From the NCBI RefSeq assembly GCF_003312915.1, contig NZ_CP030261.1, positions 4,650,001-4,714,000 of the forward strand: DNA of 64,000 nt, written 5' to 3'. This document shows positions 15,159-24,441 of the stretch, in pieces (position 1 is the first letter of the stretch; each line of letters starts with the position of its first letter). The stretch comes from Flavobacterium fluviale (GTDB taxonomy: Bacteria; Bacteroidota; Bacteroidia; Flavobacteriales; Flavobacteriaceae). The notes under the pieces are model-generated. The model was not told the DNA's origin, did no database searches, and worked only from the letters and a program-made list of their open reading frames with translations. Both the position numbers and the translations under genes were made by a program.

Positions 15159-15920
15159 ATGAACAGAATAACTCAGAAATTACAAGAAGATAAAAAGATA
15201 CTTTCTATTTATTTTTCTGCAGGATATCCAAACTTAAACGATACTGTACAGATAATTCAGGATTTAGAAAAAAATGGTGTCGACTTAATCGAAATTGGTC
15301 TGCCTTTTAGCGATCCTTTGGCCGATGGGCCAACCATTCAGGCAAGTTCTACACAAGCGCTTCATAACGGTATGACATCTCAAATTCTTTTTGACCAGCT
15401 GAAAGACATCCGCGAAAGCGTAAAAATTCCATTAATTATTATGGGATATTTTAATCCGATATTACAATACGGAGTTGAAGCATTTTGTCAAAAATGTGCT
15501 GCAATTGGTATTGACGGTTTAATTATTCCAGATCTTCCGGTTGATGTGTATGCTGATGAATACAAGTCAATTTTCGAGAAATATGGATTAATCAATGTAT
15601 TCTTGATTACACCGCAAACTTCTGATGAAAGAATCCGTTTTATTGACAGCGTTTCAAACGGATTTATTTATATGGTAAGTTCTGCGAGCGTTACAGGTTC
15701 TCAATCTGGTTTTGGAGATGTTCAGGAAAGTTACTTCGAAAGAATATCGAATTTGAATTTAAAAAATCCTCAAATTGTTGGTTTCGGAATTTCTAACAAA
15801 GAAACTTTTAATCAGGCTACTAAATATGCAAAAGGCGCTATTATTGGAAGTGCTTTTATCAAACATTTGAGTGAAAGCGGGAGTTCAAAAATCAAAGATT
15901 TTGTGAGCGAAATCAGATAA
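15159..15920 (+). CDS. trpA: Tryptophan synthase alpha chain
   Basis: A 253-aa barrel subunit that cleaves indole-3-glycerol phosphate and channels indole to TrpB. The catalytic residues are Glu45 (DLIEIGLPFSDPLADGP) and Asp56 in the same segment. QASSTQALHNGM, LIIMGYFNPI, GIDGLIIPDLPVD, FLITPQTSDERI and GFIYMVSSASVTGSQ are standard, and VGFGISNK contains the phosphate loop. It closes the operon. Two extra genes and an inverted repeat separate it from trpB, which is unusual because the two subunits are normally adjacent. Confidence 0.96.
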   Translation: MNRITQKLQEDKKILSIYFSAGYPNLNDTVQIIQDLEKNGVDLIEIGLPFSDPLADGPTIQASSTQALHNGMTSQILFDQLKDIRESVKIPLIIMGYFNPILQYGVEAFCQKCAAIGIDGLIIPDLPVDVYADEYKSIFEKYGLINVFLITPQTSDERIRFIDSVSNGFIYMVSSASVTGSQSGFGDVQESYFERISNLNLKNPQIVGFGISNKETFNQATKYAKGAIIGSAFIKHLSESGSSKIKDFVSEIR

Positions 15921-15933
15921 AAAACTGTAATTT

Positions 15934-15967
15934 ACACGGATTTTATAATTCTTTAAAAAATCCGTGT
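15934..15967. repeat. Hairpin immediately before the M1 peptidase start codon
   Basis: ACACGGATTTT (15934-15944) and AAAATCCGTGT (15957-15967) form a perfect 11-bp stem whose last base touches the ATG at 15968. It has no T-run on its 3' side on the plus strand. It could separate the trp operon from the next gene or influence initiation of the peptidase gene. Confidence 0.6.
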
Positions 15968-17650
15968 ATGCAGATTTCTTTTATAGTAAGTAAAAAAATA
16001 GTTTTTCTATTTGTTCTACATTTGCTGTTTTATCCACTTCTAGCACAGCAAAATGAGACTTTAAGAACCCCGACAAAACAAGACACTTTAAACGGCTCCA
16101 TTACTCCAGAAAGAGTTTGGTGGGATATTCAGCATTACGCTTTAAGTGTAAAACCAGATTATTTAAATAAATCCATTACTGGAAAAAACGAAATTGAATA
16201 CAATGTAATCAATTCAAAACATTCTGATTTAATGCAGATTGATTTAGTCAGTCCGCTTAAAATCGATAGTGTTTTTCAACAAGGAAAAAAGATTGAATAT
16301 ACGCAGAATCAAAATATCTGGTATTTAAAACTGCCTCAAAAGCAAGCTTCAAAGAACAATAAAATTCTCATTTATTACTCCGGAAAACCCACAGAATCTA
16401 TTAAACCGCCTTGGGACGGCGGTTTGGTTTGGGCAAAAGATTCACTAAATCGACCTTGGATTTCTGTTGCCTGCCAATATAAAGGAGCCAGCCTTTGGTA
16501 TCCTTGCAAAAATACTATGTACGATGAACCCGATAAAGGAGCTTCAATTTCGATAACTGTTCCAGACACTTTAACCGCTATAGGAAACGGACGTTTAGTC
16601 AGCCAAATAAAAAATCGCGATAATACTGCAACTTATAATTGGGAAGTAAAAAATCCAATCAGCCATTATGGAATTTCATTTTATGCTGGTAAATATGTAA
16701 ACATCAGTCAGACTTTTAAAGGAGAAAACGGAAAATTGGATATGGATTTCTGGATACTGGATTACAATAAAGCAAAGGCAGAATCACATCTAATTCCTGG
16801 TACTATTACCGCAATTAAATCATTAGAACATTGGTTTGGTCCCTATCCTTTTTATGAAGATGGCTTTAAGATTGTCGACGCACCTTATATTGGTATGGAA
16901 CATCAGAGTGCCATTGCGTATGGCGGCGGATATAAAAACGGTACCAATAAAAAAGGCGGTGATATTTCGAATACTGGCTGGGGGAAAAAAACAGATAAAA
17001 TTATTGTTCACGAAATTTCGCATGAATGGTTTGGCAATAATATTACGGCAATAGATATTGCAGATAGATGGATTCAGGAAGGTTTTGCAGGTTTGGGAGA
17101 AGAACTTGTAATTGCCGACCTGCACGGCCGAAAAGCTGGCAACGAATTTATGGCTGGAAGATTCAGAACGATCCAAAATGATAAACCTGTTATAGCAAGA
17201 TATGGAATAAATGAAGACGGAAGCAACGACAATTATGTAAAAGGATGGGCAGTTCTGCACATGATCGACACTATAATTAATAACGATGATAAGTTTCGAA
17301 AAATACTGCGTGGCATAAATCAAGATTTTCATAATAAAACTGTGACAACAAATGAAATCGAAACGTATATAAGCAAAAAATCAGGAATTGATTTTGACTA
17401 TTTATTCGATCAATATTTAAGAACCAATAAGGTACCAGTTTTAGAATATAAATATAAAAACGGCGAATTAAGTTATCGTTATTCAAACTGTAATTCAAAC
17501 TTCTCTATGCCTATTAAAACTAATTATTCAAAAGACAACTGGCTTTTTCCATCTACTTCTTGGAAGACTTTTAAAGTTGATAATGAACATTCTAGCTCTG
17601 ATTTTAAAATTGACATCAACTTTTATCTCACTTTAAAACAAGTCGAATAA
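15968..17650 (+). CDS. M1-family zinc metallopeptidase, secreted
   Basis: A 560-aa exported enzyme: signal peptide 1-26 (hydrophobic IVFLFVLHLLFYPLLA), then an N-terminal beta domain with the CQYKGASLWYPCKNTMYDEPDKG segment typical of the family. The zinc site is HEISH (348-352) plus Glu371 in RWIQEGFAGLGEEL, the HExxH-(18)-E pattern of M1 peptidases. The usual exopeptidase motif GAMEN is replaced by GMEHQ (309-313), a variant found in bacterial M1 proteins of this shorter type. At 560 aa it lacks the large C-terminal helical domain of PepN. It probably trims peptides in the periplasm. A hairpin abuts its start codon. Confidence 0.88.
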   Translation: MQISFIVSKKIVFLFVLHLLFYPLLAQQNETLRTPTKQDTLNGSITPERVWWDIQHYALSVKPDYLNKSITGKNEIEYNVINSKHSDLMQIDLVSPLKIDSVFQQGKKIEYTQNQNIWYLKLPQKQASKNNKILIYYSGKPTESIKPPWDGGLVWAKDSLNRPWISVACQYKGASLWYPCKNTMYDEPDKGASISITVPDTLTAIGNGRLVSQIKNRDNTATYNWEVKNPISHYGISFYAGKYVNISQTFKGENGKLDMDFWILDYNKAKAESHLIPGTITAIKSLEHWFGPYPFYEDGFKIVDAPYIGMEHQSAIAYGGGYKNGTNKKGGDISNTGWGKKTDKIIVHEISHEWFGNNITAIDIADRWIQEGFAGLGEELVIADLHGRKAGNEFMAGRFRTIQNDKPVIARYGINEDGSNDNYVKGWAVLHMIDTIINNDDKFRKILRGINQDFHNKTVTTNEIETYISKKSGIDFDYLFDQYLRTNKVPVLEYKYKNGELSYRYSNCNSNFSMPIKTNYSKDNWLFPSTSWKTFKVDNEHSSSDFKIDINFYLTLKQVE

Positions 17651-17722
17651 TTATATAAAACGGTAATTTAACAACTTCAAATTTACTACACCGTTTTATG
17701 TTAATATTATGTTAAAATAAAA

Positions 17723-17760
17723 TTAAACAAGCGTTTAAATTAAACAAGTGTTTAATTTTG
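17723..17760 (+). promoter_or_regulatory. Efflux operon promoter with two TetR-type operators
   Basis: Two palindromes of the form TTAAAC-N4-GTTTAA lie at 17723-17738 (centre AAGC) and 17740-17755 (centre AAGT), centres 17 bp apart. The second overlaps the -7 promoter element TAATTTTG (17753-17760), 21 bases before the TetR start codon. Dual 16-bp palindromes are well suited to cooperative binding of TetR dimers and imply autorepression of the operon. Confidence 0.72.
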
Positions 17761-17781
17761 CATTCGATTAGAAACAATATC

Positions 17782-18411
17782 ATGTCACAAATCGAATTAA
17801 ACGAGAAAAAAATTCAGATTCTTAATGTTGCAGAAAGGCTATTTTCTGAAAAAGGATTTGAGGGGACATCTATACGGGACATTTCAAAAGAGGCAAAAAT
17901 TAATATTGCCATGGTTTCGTATTATTTTGGTTCAAAAGAAAGATTACTGGAGTCTTTAATTATTTACAAAACTTCTGACCTAAAATTAAAACTTGAAAAT
18001 TTATTACAGGAAAATATCGAGCCTCTTGATAAAGTTAATAAATTAATCGAAATTTACATTACTCGAATAAGTTGCAATAAAGGGATTTTCAGGGTTTTAC
18101 ATTTTGAAATTAATTCAAAAAACAGAGAAAAAAGCATGGCTGCTTTTACAGAATTGAAGAAAGGAAATTTAAAATCTGTAGAAAGCATTATTAAACAGGG
18201 ACAGGAAAAAGGCGTTTTTAGAAAAGATGTTATTATTCCGCTGATAACCCCGACCATTATTGGAACTTTTTTTCACTTTCACATGAATAAATCTTTCTTC
18301 GTAGAATTACTGAATTTGAATACAGAAGAAATGTATAATAATTATATTAAAACCAGTCTTACAAAGCACATTCAACAAACTATAAAAGCGCTACTTGTTT
18401 ATGAAAATTAG
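17782..18411 (+). CDS. TetR/AcrR-family transcriptional regulator
   Basis: A 209-aa repressor from the ATG at 17782 (a TTG eight codons upstream is unlikely because it lies inside the -7 promoter element). The TetR N-terminal domain is clear: ILNVAERLFSEKGFEGTS, then the helix-turn-helix IRDISKEAKINIAMVSYYFG (about 31-50) and SKERLLESLI. The remaining residues form the ligand-binding and dimerisation domain. It is the first gene of an efflux operon and overlaps the TolC-like gene by 11 bases, so the genes are translationally coupled. Two matching palindromes lie in its promoter. The ligand is unknown, presumably an exported toxic compound. Confidence 0.9.
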   Translation: MSQIELNEKKIQILNVAERLFSEKGFEGTSIRDISKEAKINIAMVSYYFGSKERLLESLIIYKTSDLKLKLENLLQENIEPLDKVNKLIEIYITRISCNKGIFRVLHFEINSKNREKSMAAFTELKKGNLKSVESIIKQGQEKGVFRKDVIIPLITPTIIGTFFHFHMNKSFFVELLNLNTEEMYNNYIKTSLTKHIQQTIKALLVYEN

Positions 18412-19720
18412 TCAATTAATGCTCTTTGGAGTTTTCTTTATAGGAATATCTTCAATTGAAGCACAAGAAAAAACAAGTTTAACTTTAGATGAAGCCGTAA
18501 AAATGGCTTGGGAGAAGAGTAACGAAGTTACGCTTGCCAATACTAAGGTAAACACAAAAAAACACGAGTTAACAACCGTAAAAAACAATCAATATCCTGA
18601 CCTTAAAATTTCTGGTCAATATCAGCGTCTTACAAAAGCTTCTATAGATCTGCCAAATCAGGAAGAAAGTGCTTCTTTGGCATCTCCTGACCGTGCGATG
18701 TTAGGAATGGCGAATTTAAGTCTTCCAATTTTTGCCGGATTTAAAATTCAAAGCAGTATTGATGCGTACGATAACTTATATGAAGCTGAAACCGCAAATG
18801 CTGCAAAAACAAAGGAGGATGTTGCTTTAAGAGTAATCACTTATTATACAGCATTATACAAAGCACAAAAAACTTTAGATGTTTTAAATGAGAATCAAAA
18901 AAGTGCTAAACAGCGTGTAACAGACTTCGTAGAATTAGAGAAAAACGGAATTATCCCGAGAAACGATTTATTGAAAGCACAATTAATGGTTTCAAAAACT
19001 CAATTATCTATTGATGAAGCAACTAACAATTTAAACAACATCAATTTTTATTTGACAACTTTATTGAAATTAGCTCCTGAAACAAGACTTCAGGTTAATG
19101 AAGATGATTTCTTTAATTTAAAGACAAATAATGCCCCAACCACTGATGCACTTGCATTAGAAAGCAGAAAAGACTTAGAAGCCATTCGTTTACAATCTAA
19201 AGCTTCAGAAGCTAACGTGAAGATAGCTAAATCTGGTTACTACCCAACTCTTTCATTATTGGGAGGTTATACTGCTTTAGATCTTAAAGATATTATCACT
19301 GTAAAATATGCTATGAACTTTGGTTTAGGTTTATCTTATGACTTATCTGGAATTCTAAAAAACAGTGCACATGTAAAGGAAGCAGAAAGCAGAGCTTTGG
19401 AAGTAAAAAACACAGAAGCTATTATGACGGATCGTATTAAAGTTGAAGTTCAGAAATCTCTTGAAGATTACGACTTGGCGATCAATCAAAGTGTAGTTTA
19501 TGAAGAAGCACTTCAGCAGGCTGCAGAAAATTACAGACTTGTAAAAGATAAATTCGATAATGGTTTAGCAGATACCAATGACTTGGTTGAAGCTGATGTT
19601 GAGCAATTAAGCGCAAAAATTAATACTGCCGTGGCTAAAGCAACAATCATCCAAAAATATTACGAATTACTTTCAGTATCAGGACAATTATCACAATCAT
19701 TCAATCTTTCTAAAATATAA
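18401..19720 (+). CDS. TolC-family outer-membrane efflux channel
   Basis: A 439-aa outer-membrane factor from the ATG at 18401. Signal peptide about 1-22 (LMLFGVFFIGISSIEA). The mature protein has the duplicated OEP architecture of long alpha-helical hairpins and short strands: TLDEAVKMAWEKSNEV, YQRLTKASIDLPNQ, AMLGMANLSLPIFAGFK, then the second half with ALESRKDLEAIRLQSKASEA, AKSGYYPTLSLLGGY and VYEEALQQAAENYRLVKDKF ending in NGLADTNDLVEAD. It forms the trans-outer-membrane duct for the HlyD and MFS proteins encoded directly after it, making a complete tripartite exporter. Confidence 0.92.
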   Translation: MKISQLMLFGVFFIGISSIEAQEKTSLTLDEAVKMAWEKSNEVTLANTKVNTKKHELTTVKNNQYPDLKISGQYQRLTKASIDLPNQEESASLASPDRAMLGMANLSLPIFAGFKIQSSIDAYDNLYEAETANAAKTKEDVALRVITYYTALYKAQKTLDVLNENQKSAKQRVTDFVELEKNGIIPRNDLLKAQLMVSKTQLSIDEATNNLNNINFYLTTLLKLAPETRLQVNEDDFFNLKTNNAPTTDALALESRKDLEAIRLQSKASEANVKIAKSGYYPTLSLLGGYTALDLKDIITVKYAMNFGLGLSYDLSGILKNSAHVKEAESRALEVKNTEAIMTDRIKVEVQKSLEDYDLAINQSVVYEEALQQAAENYRLVKDKFDNGLADTNDLVEADVEQLSAKINTAVAKATIIQKYYELLSVSGQLSQSFNLSKI

Positions 19721-19732
19721 TCGATATCTCTC

Positions 19733-20812
19733 ATGGAAAAGAAAAAGACAAATAAAAAATTCATCATCATACTAACCGTTTTGGTTTTAGTGGGGGGAAC
19801 TTACGGAATATCAAAATACATGCACTCATTGGCTCACGAGGAAACGGATGATGCTCAAATCGAGAAAAAAATGAATCCGATTATCCCGAGAGTTTCAGGA
19901 TATATCAGCAAAGTATATGTGAAAGATAACGATTATGTAAAAAAAGGAGATACTTTGTTTACTATCGATAAGAGAGATTATCAGTTGAAAATTGATGAAG
20001 CTAATGCTGCATTACTTGGCGCTGAAGGTCAATTCGAAGCTGCAAAAGCTGATATAGGAAGTGCATATGCAAGTATTTCAGTTTCTGATGCTCAAATGAG
20101 ATCTGCAGGTGGTTCTATTGAAAGTGCTAAAATTAGATTGAGACAGCTTACAAACGATTTTAATCGTTACAATAACTTGTACAAAACACATACTATTACG
20201 AAACAACAATTTGAACAAGCTCAGGCTGCAAAAGACGAAGCTGAAAACCAAGTACGTGTTTTAGAACAACAACAAAGAGCAAGTTCTTACCAAAAATCGG
20301 TAATCCAGTCAAAATCTAAAGTTTCAGACAAACAGACAGAAGTTGCAGCAGCAAACATCAAAAAAGCTAAAACAATGTTAGATGTTGCGCATTTAAATCT
20401 TTCTTATACAGTTGTAACTGCAGCTATTGATGGTCAGGTTTCTAAAGTTGATATTCAGCCGGGACAATTGGTTCAGCCGGGACAATCTTTATTCTATATC
20501 ATTAACAATACTGAGGCTTGGGTTGTAGCTAACTTTAAAGAAACTCAATTAAATAAAATGGTTGTGGGACAAAAAGTAAGCTTAAAAGTTGATGCTTATC
20601 CAAACTATGAATTTAAAGGAACTTTAACTTCATTTTCTCCAGCTACAGGATCTCGTTTTTCATTGTTACCTCCTGATAATGCAACAGGAAACTTCGTAAA
20701 AACAATTCAAAGATTACCAGTAAAAATTAGTTTAGATCAATCTAATGATCCTGAAAAAGTTAAACTTTTAAGACCAGGAATGAATGTTGATGTAGACGTA
20801 CATTTAAAATAA
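19733..20812 (+). CDS. HlyD/EmrA-family membrane fusion protein
   Basis: A 359-aa periplasmic adaptor anchored by one N-terminal helix (FIIILTVLVLVGGTYGISKY, about 10-29). It carries the family start ETDDAQIEKKMNPIIPRVSG, a split biotinyl-lipoyl domain (VKDNDYVKKGDTLFTIDKRD and the closing IDGQVSKVDIQPGQLVQPGQ), a long coiled-coil hairpin (about 80-215, rich in Ala/Gln/Lys) and a beta-barrel with AWVVANFKETQLNKM. It links the MFS pump to the TolC-like channel. It starts 13 bases after the channel gene and ends 4 bases before the MFS gene. Confidence 0.92.
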   Translation: MEKKKTNKKFIIILTVLVLVGGTYGISKYMHSLAHEETDDAQIEKKMNPIIPRVSGYISKVYVKDNDYVKKGDTLFTIDKRDYQLKIDEANAALLGAEGQFEAAKADIGSAYASISVSDAQMRSAGGSIESAKIRLRQLTNDFNRYNNLYKTHTITKQQFEQAQAAKDEAENQVRVLEQQQRASSYQKSVIQSKSKVSDKQTEVAAANIKKAKTMLDVAHLNLSYTVVTAAIDGQVSKVDIQPGQLVQPGQSLFYIINNTEAWVVANFKETQLNKMVVGQKVSLKVDAYPNYEFKGTLTSFSPATGSRFSLLPPDNATGNFVKTIQRLPVKISLDQSNDPEKVKLLRPGMNVDVDVHLK

Positions 20813-20815
20813 ATA

Positions 20816-22405
20816 ATGGCAGCAGCAGTACAAGCAGACGACGATTTAGTAGAATACGGTTTCAGACGTGTTGTAATTACGATTACCGCAGTACTTTGTG
20901 CATTGCTGGAAATTGTTGATACCACGATTGTAAACGTAGCGCTGACAGACATGCGCGGAAGTCTTGGTGCTACCTTGACCGATGTGGCGTGGGTTATTAC
21001 AGCATACGCAATTGCGAATGTTATTGTAATTCCGATGACGAGCTGGCTATCGCAGCAATTTGGTAGACGTAATTATTTTGTGGCTTCTATCATAATATTT
21101 ACGGTCTGTTCTTTTTTGTGTGGTAATGCCAGTAATATTTGGGAACTTGTAGCCTTCCGATTCGTACAAGGTATGGGTGGAGGTGCGCTACTGGTAACAG
21201 CCCAAACGATTATTACAGAAAGTTATCCCGTTGCCAAACGTGGAATGGCTCAGGCTATTTACGGAATGGGTGTAATTGTTGGTCCAACTTTAGGTCCGCC
21301 TTTGGGAGGATATTTAGTAGATAATTATTCTTGGCCGTACATTTTCTATATCAATATCCCATTAGGGATTATTGCTACAATTTTGGCTTTAACTTTTGTA
21401 AGAAGTCCAAAATATGGAGAAAAATTAAAAGCAAATCAGGTTGACTGGTGGGGAATTATTTTGTTGAGTACCTTTATTGGTTCTTTACAATTCGTACTAG
21501 AACACGGTCAGCAGGACGACTGGTTTAACGATTCACTTATTGTAACTTTAAGTGTTGTGTCTGTTTTAGGATTGGTCCTCTTTATTTGGAGAGAGCTGAC
21601 TTACAAATATCCAATCGTAAACTTAAGTGTTTTAAAAGATGGAAATTTACGAATCGGAACTATTATGTGTTTCATACTTGGTTTCGGTTTATATGGCTCG
21701 ACATTAATTATCCCAATTTATACGCAGTCCATTTTAGGATGGACCGCAACTGATGCAGGATTATTATTAATTCCAGGATCTATCACAACGGCGATCATGA
21801 TGCCATTTGTTGGAAATATGATTCAAAAAGGTGTCCCTCAAGGGTATATGGTTGGAGTAGGATTTTTAGTTTTCTTCTTCTTTACCTTTATGATGTACAG
21901 TCGTATGACACCAGATACTGGAGTTGAACATATGTACTGGCCTTTAATCCTAAGAGGAATTGGTTTAGGATTGCTTTTCGTTCCTATTACTACGCTTTCT
22001 CTTTCTACTTTAAAAGGAAAACAAATTGGTGAAGGTGCAGCTTTTACAGGAATGATGCGCCAGTTAGGAGGATCATTTGGTATTGCGATTATTACCACTT
22101 TCATCACACGTTTCAGCCAGTCACACAGAGTAGATTTAATTAACAATCTTGATCCTGCCAAATTTGAAGTGCAGCAGCGAATTGCAGGAATGCAGCACGC
22201 ATTTATGGCAAAAGGATATAGTGCAGATGTTGCTTTGAAAAAAGCATATCAGGCAATAGAAGGTTCAGTCATGAAACAAAGTACAGTAATGGCTTACATG
22301 GATATTTTCATGTATTTAGGAATTATGTTCTTATGCTGTATACCGATTATTCTCTTTATCAAAAAAGGGAAGAATAAAATTAATCCCGCAGATGCGATGC
22401 ATTAA
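20816..22405 (+). CDS. DHA2-family MFS drug exporter (EmrB/QacA type)
   Basis: A 529-aa inner-membrane proton-coupled antiporter with about 14 predicted helices. Signatures: LLEIVDTTIVNVALTDMRGS in helix 1 (the D-T-T-I-V-N-V-A-L motif of DHA2 pumps), SWLSQQFGRRNYF (motif A), RFVQGMGGGALLV (motif B) and GPTLGPPLGGYLVDNYSW (motif C of exporters). It should export hydrophobic compounds through the HlyD adaptor and TolC-like duct encoded upstream. Spacing of 4 bases from the adaptor gene and a strong terminator 24 bases after the stop mark it as the last gene of the operon. Confidence 0.93.
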   Translation: MAAAVQADDDLVEYGFRRVVITITAVLCALLEIVDTTIVNVALTDMRGSLGATLTDVAWVITAYAIANVIVIPMTSWLSQQFGRRNYFVASIIIFTVCSFLCGNASNIWELVAFRFVQGMGGGALLVTAQTIITESYPVAKRGMAQAIYGMGVIVGPTLGPPLGGYLVDNYSWPYIFYINIPLGIIATILALTFVRSPKYGEKLKANQVDWWGIILLSTFIGSLQFVLEHGQQDDWFNDSLIVTLSVVSVLGLVLFIWRELTYKYPIVNLSVLKDGNLRIGTIMCFILGFGLYGSTLIIPIYTQSILGWTATDAGLLLIPGSITTAIMMPFVGNMIQKGVPQGYMVGVGFLVFFFFTFMMYSRMTPDTGVEHMYWPLILRGIGLGLLFVPITTLSLSTLKGKQIGEGAAFTGMMRQLGGSFGIAIITTFITRFSQSHRVDLINNLDPAKFEVQQRIAGMQHAFMAKGYSADVALKKAYQAIEGSVMKQSTVMAYMDIFMYLGIMFLCCIPIILFIKKGKNKINPADAMH

Positions 22406-22428
22406 TGTTAATAATTATTTATAATACG

Positions 22429-22465
22429 AAAAAGCCGAGTTCACTTTCCTGTAACTCGGCTTTTT
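22429..22465 (+). terminator. Rho-independent terminator of the efflux operon
   Basis: Stem AAAAAGCCGAGTT (22429-22441) with complement AACTCGGCTTTTT (22453-22465), loop of 11 bases, T-run included in the 3' arm. It may work in both directions, since yaaA converges from the other side. Confidence 0.85.
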
Positions 22466-22567
22466 ATTTTAATATTATTTTCTAAGAGGATAATTTTATT
22501 AAATTTTTTAAATAATTCTTTTAAAAACCAAGAACCTCAGCTACTTAGAACCTTAGCACCTTAAAAA

Positions 22568-23326
22568 TTATCTTGTAAAAACCAAATGATTTCCCTTCGA
22601 AAGATTGGCATCAAACTGATATCCATCATAATTAAATCCTTTTAAATCATCTACCGTTTCTGCATTGGTATCGATGATATAGCGAACCATCATTCCTCTC
22701 GCCTTTTTCGCAAAAAAACTAATCATTTTTAATTTTCCGTCTTTATAATCTTTAAAGTCTGGAGTAATTACAGGAACTTTTAAAGCTTTTACATCAACCG
22801 CAGAAAAATATTCGTTACTCGCTAAATTCACAAATAACTCATCTTTTTTCAATTCCTTATTTAATGCTTTTGTAACCGTTGGTTTCCAAAATTCGTGCAG
22901 GTTTTTGTATTCCCCAACCGGCATTTTAGTTCCCATTTCTAAACGATATGCCTGCATTAAATCTAATGGTTTTAAAAGACCATACAATCCAGATAAAATT
23001 CTCAATTTGTCTTGAAGTGCTCCTAATTTGTCTAACGGAATAGTATAAGCATCTAAACCTGTATAAACATCTCCATCAAAAGTATAAATTGCAGGGCGTG
23101 CATTTTCAGGTGTAAATGGTGTTTTCCAATCTTGATTTCGTTTCCAGTTTAAGTCGGCTAGTTTATCTGAGATTGACATTAATTCAGAAAGTTCAGATGG
23201 CTTTTTTTGTTTAACCACTTTATGAACCACTCGCGCTTCTTTTAAAAATGAAGGTTCTGTATGTTTTGTAGTTGGTAATTCTTTTTCGAAATTCAATGAT
23301 TTCGCTGGAGATATAACAATTTTCAT
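22568..23326 (-). CDS. yaaA: Peroxide stress protein YaaA (DUF328/UPF0246)
   Basis: A 252-aa cytoplasmic protein with the UPF0246 signature at the N-terminus (MKIVISPAKSLNFEKELPT) and the expected ELSELMSISDKLADLN, PAIYTFDGDVYTGLDA, LRILSGLYGLLKPLDLMQ, YRLEMGTKM and ASNEYFSAVD segments. The E. coli homologue lowers free iron during peroxide stress and binds DNA. Length matches the family. The ATG at 23326 is preceded by a -7 promoter element TATTTTTG (23354-23347). Monocistronic, convergent with the efflux operon. Confidence 0.93.
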   Translation of the reverse strand: MKIVISPAKSLNFEKELPTTKHTEPSFLKEARVVHKVVKQKKPSELSELMSISDKLADLNWKRNQDWKTPFTPENARPAIYTFDGDVYTGLDAYTIPLDKLGALQDKLRILSGLYGLLKPLDLMQAYRLEMGTKMPVGEYKNLHEFWKPTVTKALNKELKKDELFVNLASNEYFSAVDVKALKVPVITPDFKDYKDGKLKMISFFAKKARGMMVRYIIDTNAETVDDLKGFNYDGYQFDANLSKGNHLVFTR

Positions 23327-23419
23327 GTGTGCTTTTTTCTATGACTCAAAAATACAAATTGCATTTTTAAAAATTATCGTTTGAAATTGATTTGTTCTAT
23401 TGGTGTATATTTTTTTTTC

Positions 23420-24060
23420 GCCACGAATTCACGAATTATTTTTTATAATCTTTGAGTTAAATTTCGAATAAATTCGGGTAATTCATTACTCTAGTTTATT
23501 CGAAATGATTAAAATTAATTCGTGAATTCGTGGCGGAAAATTTAGACCATAACAAAATTCACGAATTCACTTTTAAAACCTTTGAGCATAATTTCGAATA
23601 AATTCGGGTAATTCATTACTCTAATTTTTCCAAATGATTAAAATTAATTCGTGAATTCGTGGCGGAAAATTTAGACCATGACAACATTCAGTAATTCATT
23701 TTTAAAACCTTTGACTATAATTTCGAATAAATCCAGGTAATTCACTATCACATTTTTTTTAAATTAATTAAAACAATTCGTGAATTCGTGGCGGAAAATT
23801 TGCAATAACTCATATAGTTCGTCACCACTGTTTTTTATTTTACTAAAATTCAATTGAAAAATTGTGAATTTATTCAAAAAAGTGAACGATAGATTATAAA
23901 AGGCATTTTCTATATTGTAAATTTGCAACCATAAAATTCCAAAAACATTTTCAATGCAAAAATTGAAAGTTGTATTCTAAATAATAGCCACGAATTCTCG
24001 AATTAACTTTTTAAAATTAATTAGAAAAATTTGTGAATTCGTGGCGGAAAAATTTAGATC
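23420..24060. repeat. Series of four inverted-repeat-bounded units (GAATTCGTGG family)
   Basis: Unit 1 is bounded by perfect 18-bp inverted ends: CCACGAATTCACGAATTA at 23421-23438 and its complement at 23516-23533. Units 2 (from 23555) and 3 (from 23675) are about 120 bp and share TTTAAAACCTTTGA, TAATTTCGAATAAATTC and the end AATTCGTGAATTCGTGGCGG. A shorter unit 4 runs 23988-24047. Units 1, 2 and 4 continue into AAATTTAGA(C/T)CAT(A/G)ACA; in unit 4 that ATG is the start codon of the next gene. The sequence 23800-23985 between units 3 and 4 holds no recognisable feature. Confidence 0.8.
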
Positions 24061-24435
24061 ATGACAAAAATATTGTATCAGCAGGAAAGCTATCAGATAA
24101 TGGGAATTTTATTTGATGTTCATAGAAATTTAGGTGGGGGTTTTTCTGAAATCGTATATAAAGATGCTTTAGAATATGAGTTCAAGAAAGCCAATATTCC
24201 ATTTGAAAGAGAAAAAGAATATTTGGTAAATTATAAAGACATAATATTGGATCACAAATTTTATGCTGATTTTGTTTTGTTTGATCAAATTATCCTTGAA
24301 ATAAAATCAAGTGATTATTTACATCCAAAATACATTTCACAATGCCTTAATTATCTAAAAGTTTCCAAAAATAAATTAGCTATTCTGGCAAACTTTAATT
24401 CTTCCTCGCTTGAACATAAACGTATTATTTTATAA
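24061..24435 (+). CDS. GxxExxY-family protein
   Basis: A 124-aa protein with the family-defining motif in the form GGGFSEIVYKDALEYEF (G-x-x-E-x-x-Y is GFSEIVY). It continues with IPFEREKEYLVNYKDIIL, the conserved FYADFVLFDQIILEIKS segment and a HPKYISQCLNYLKVSKNKLAIL ending. The E-x-K and Y-A-D-F pattern recalls PD-(D/E)xK nuclease folds, but activity is not established. These genes occur scattered in Bacteroidota. Here the ORF starts at the end of a repeat unit and is bracketed by two identical 13-bp direct repeats GTGAATTCGTGGC (24033-24045 and 24442-24454), as if it were a movable cassette. Confidence 0.85.
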   Translation: MTKILYQQESYQIMGILFDVHRNLGGGFSEIVYKDALEYEFKKANIPFEREKEYLVNYKDIILDHKFYADFVLFDQIILEIKSSDYLHPKYISQCLNYLKVSKNKLAILANFNSSSLEHKRIIL

Positions 24436-24441
24436 AAATTA

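Noticed and set aside
23420..24060. Possible CRISPR array
   Set aside because: Units are about 120 bp, are internally palindromic, share their full length rather than alternating repeats with unique spacers, and no cas genes are nearby.
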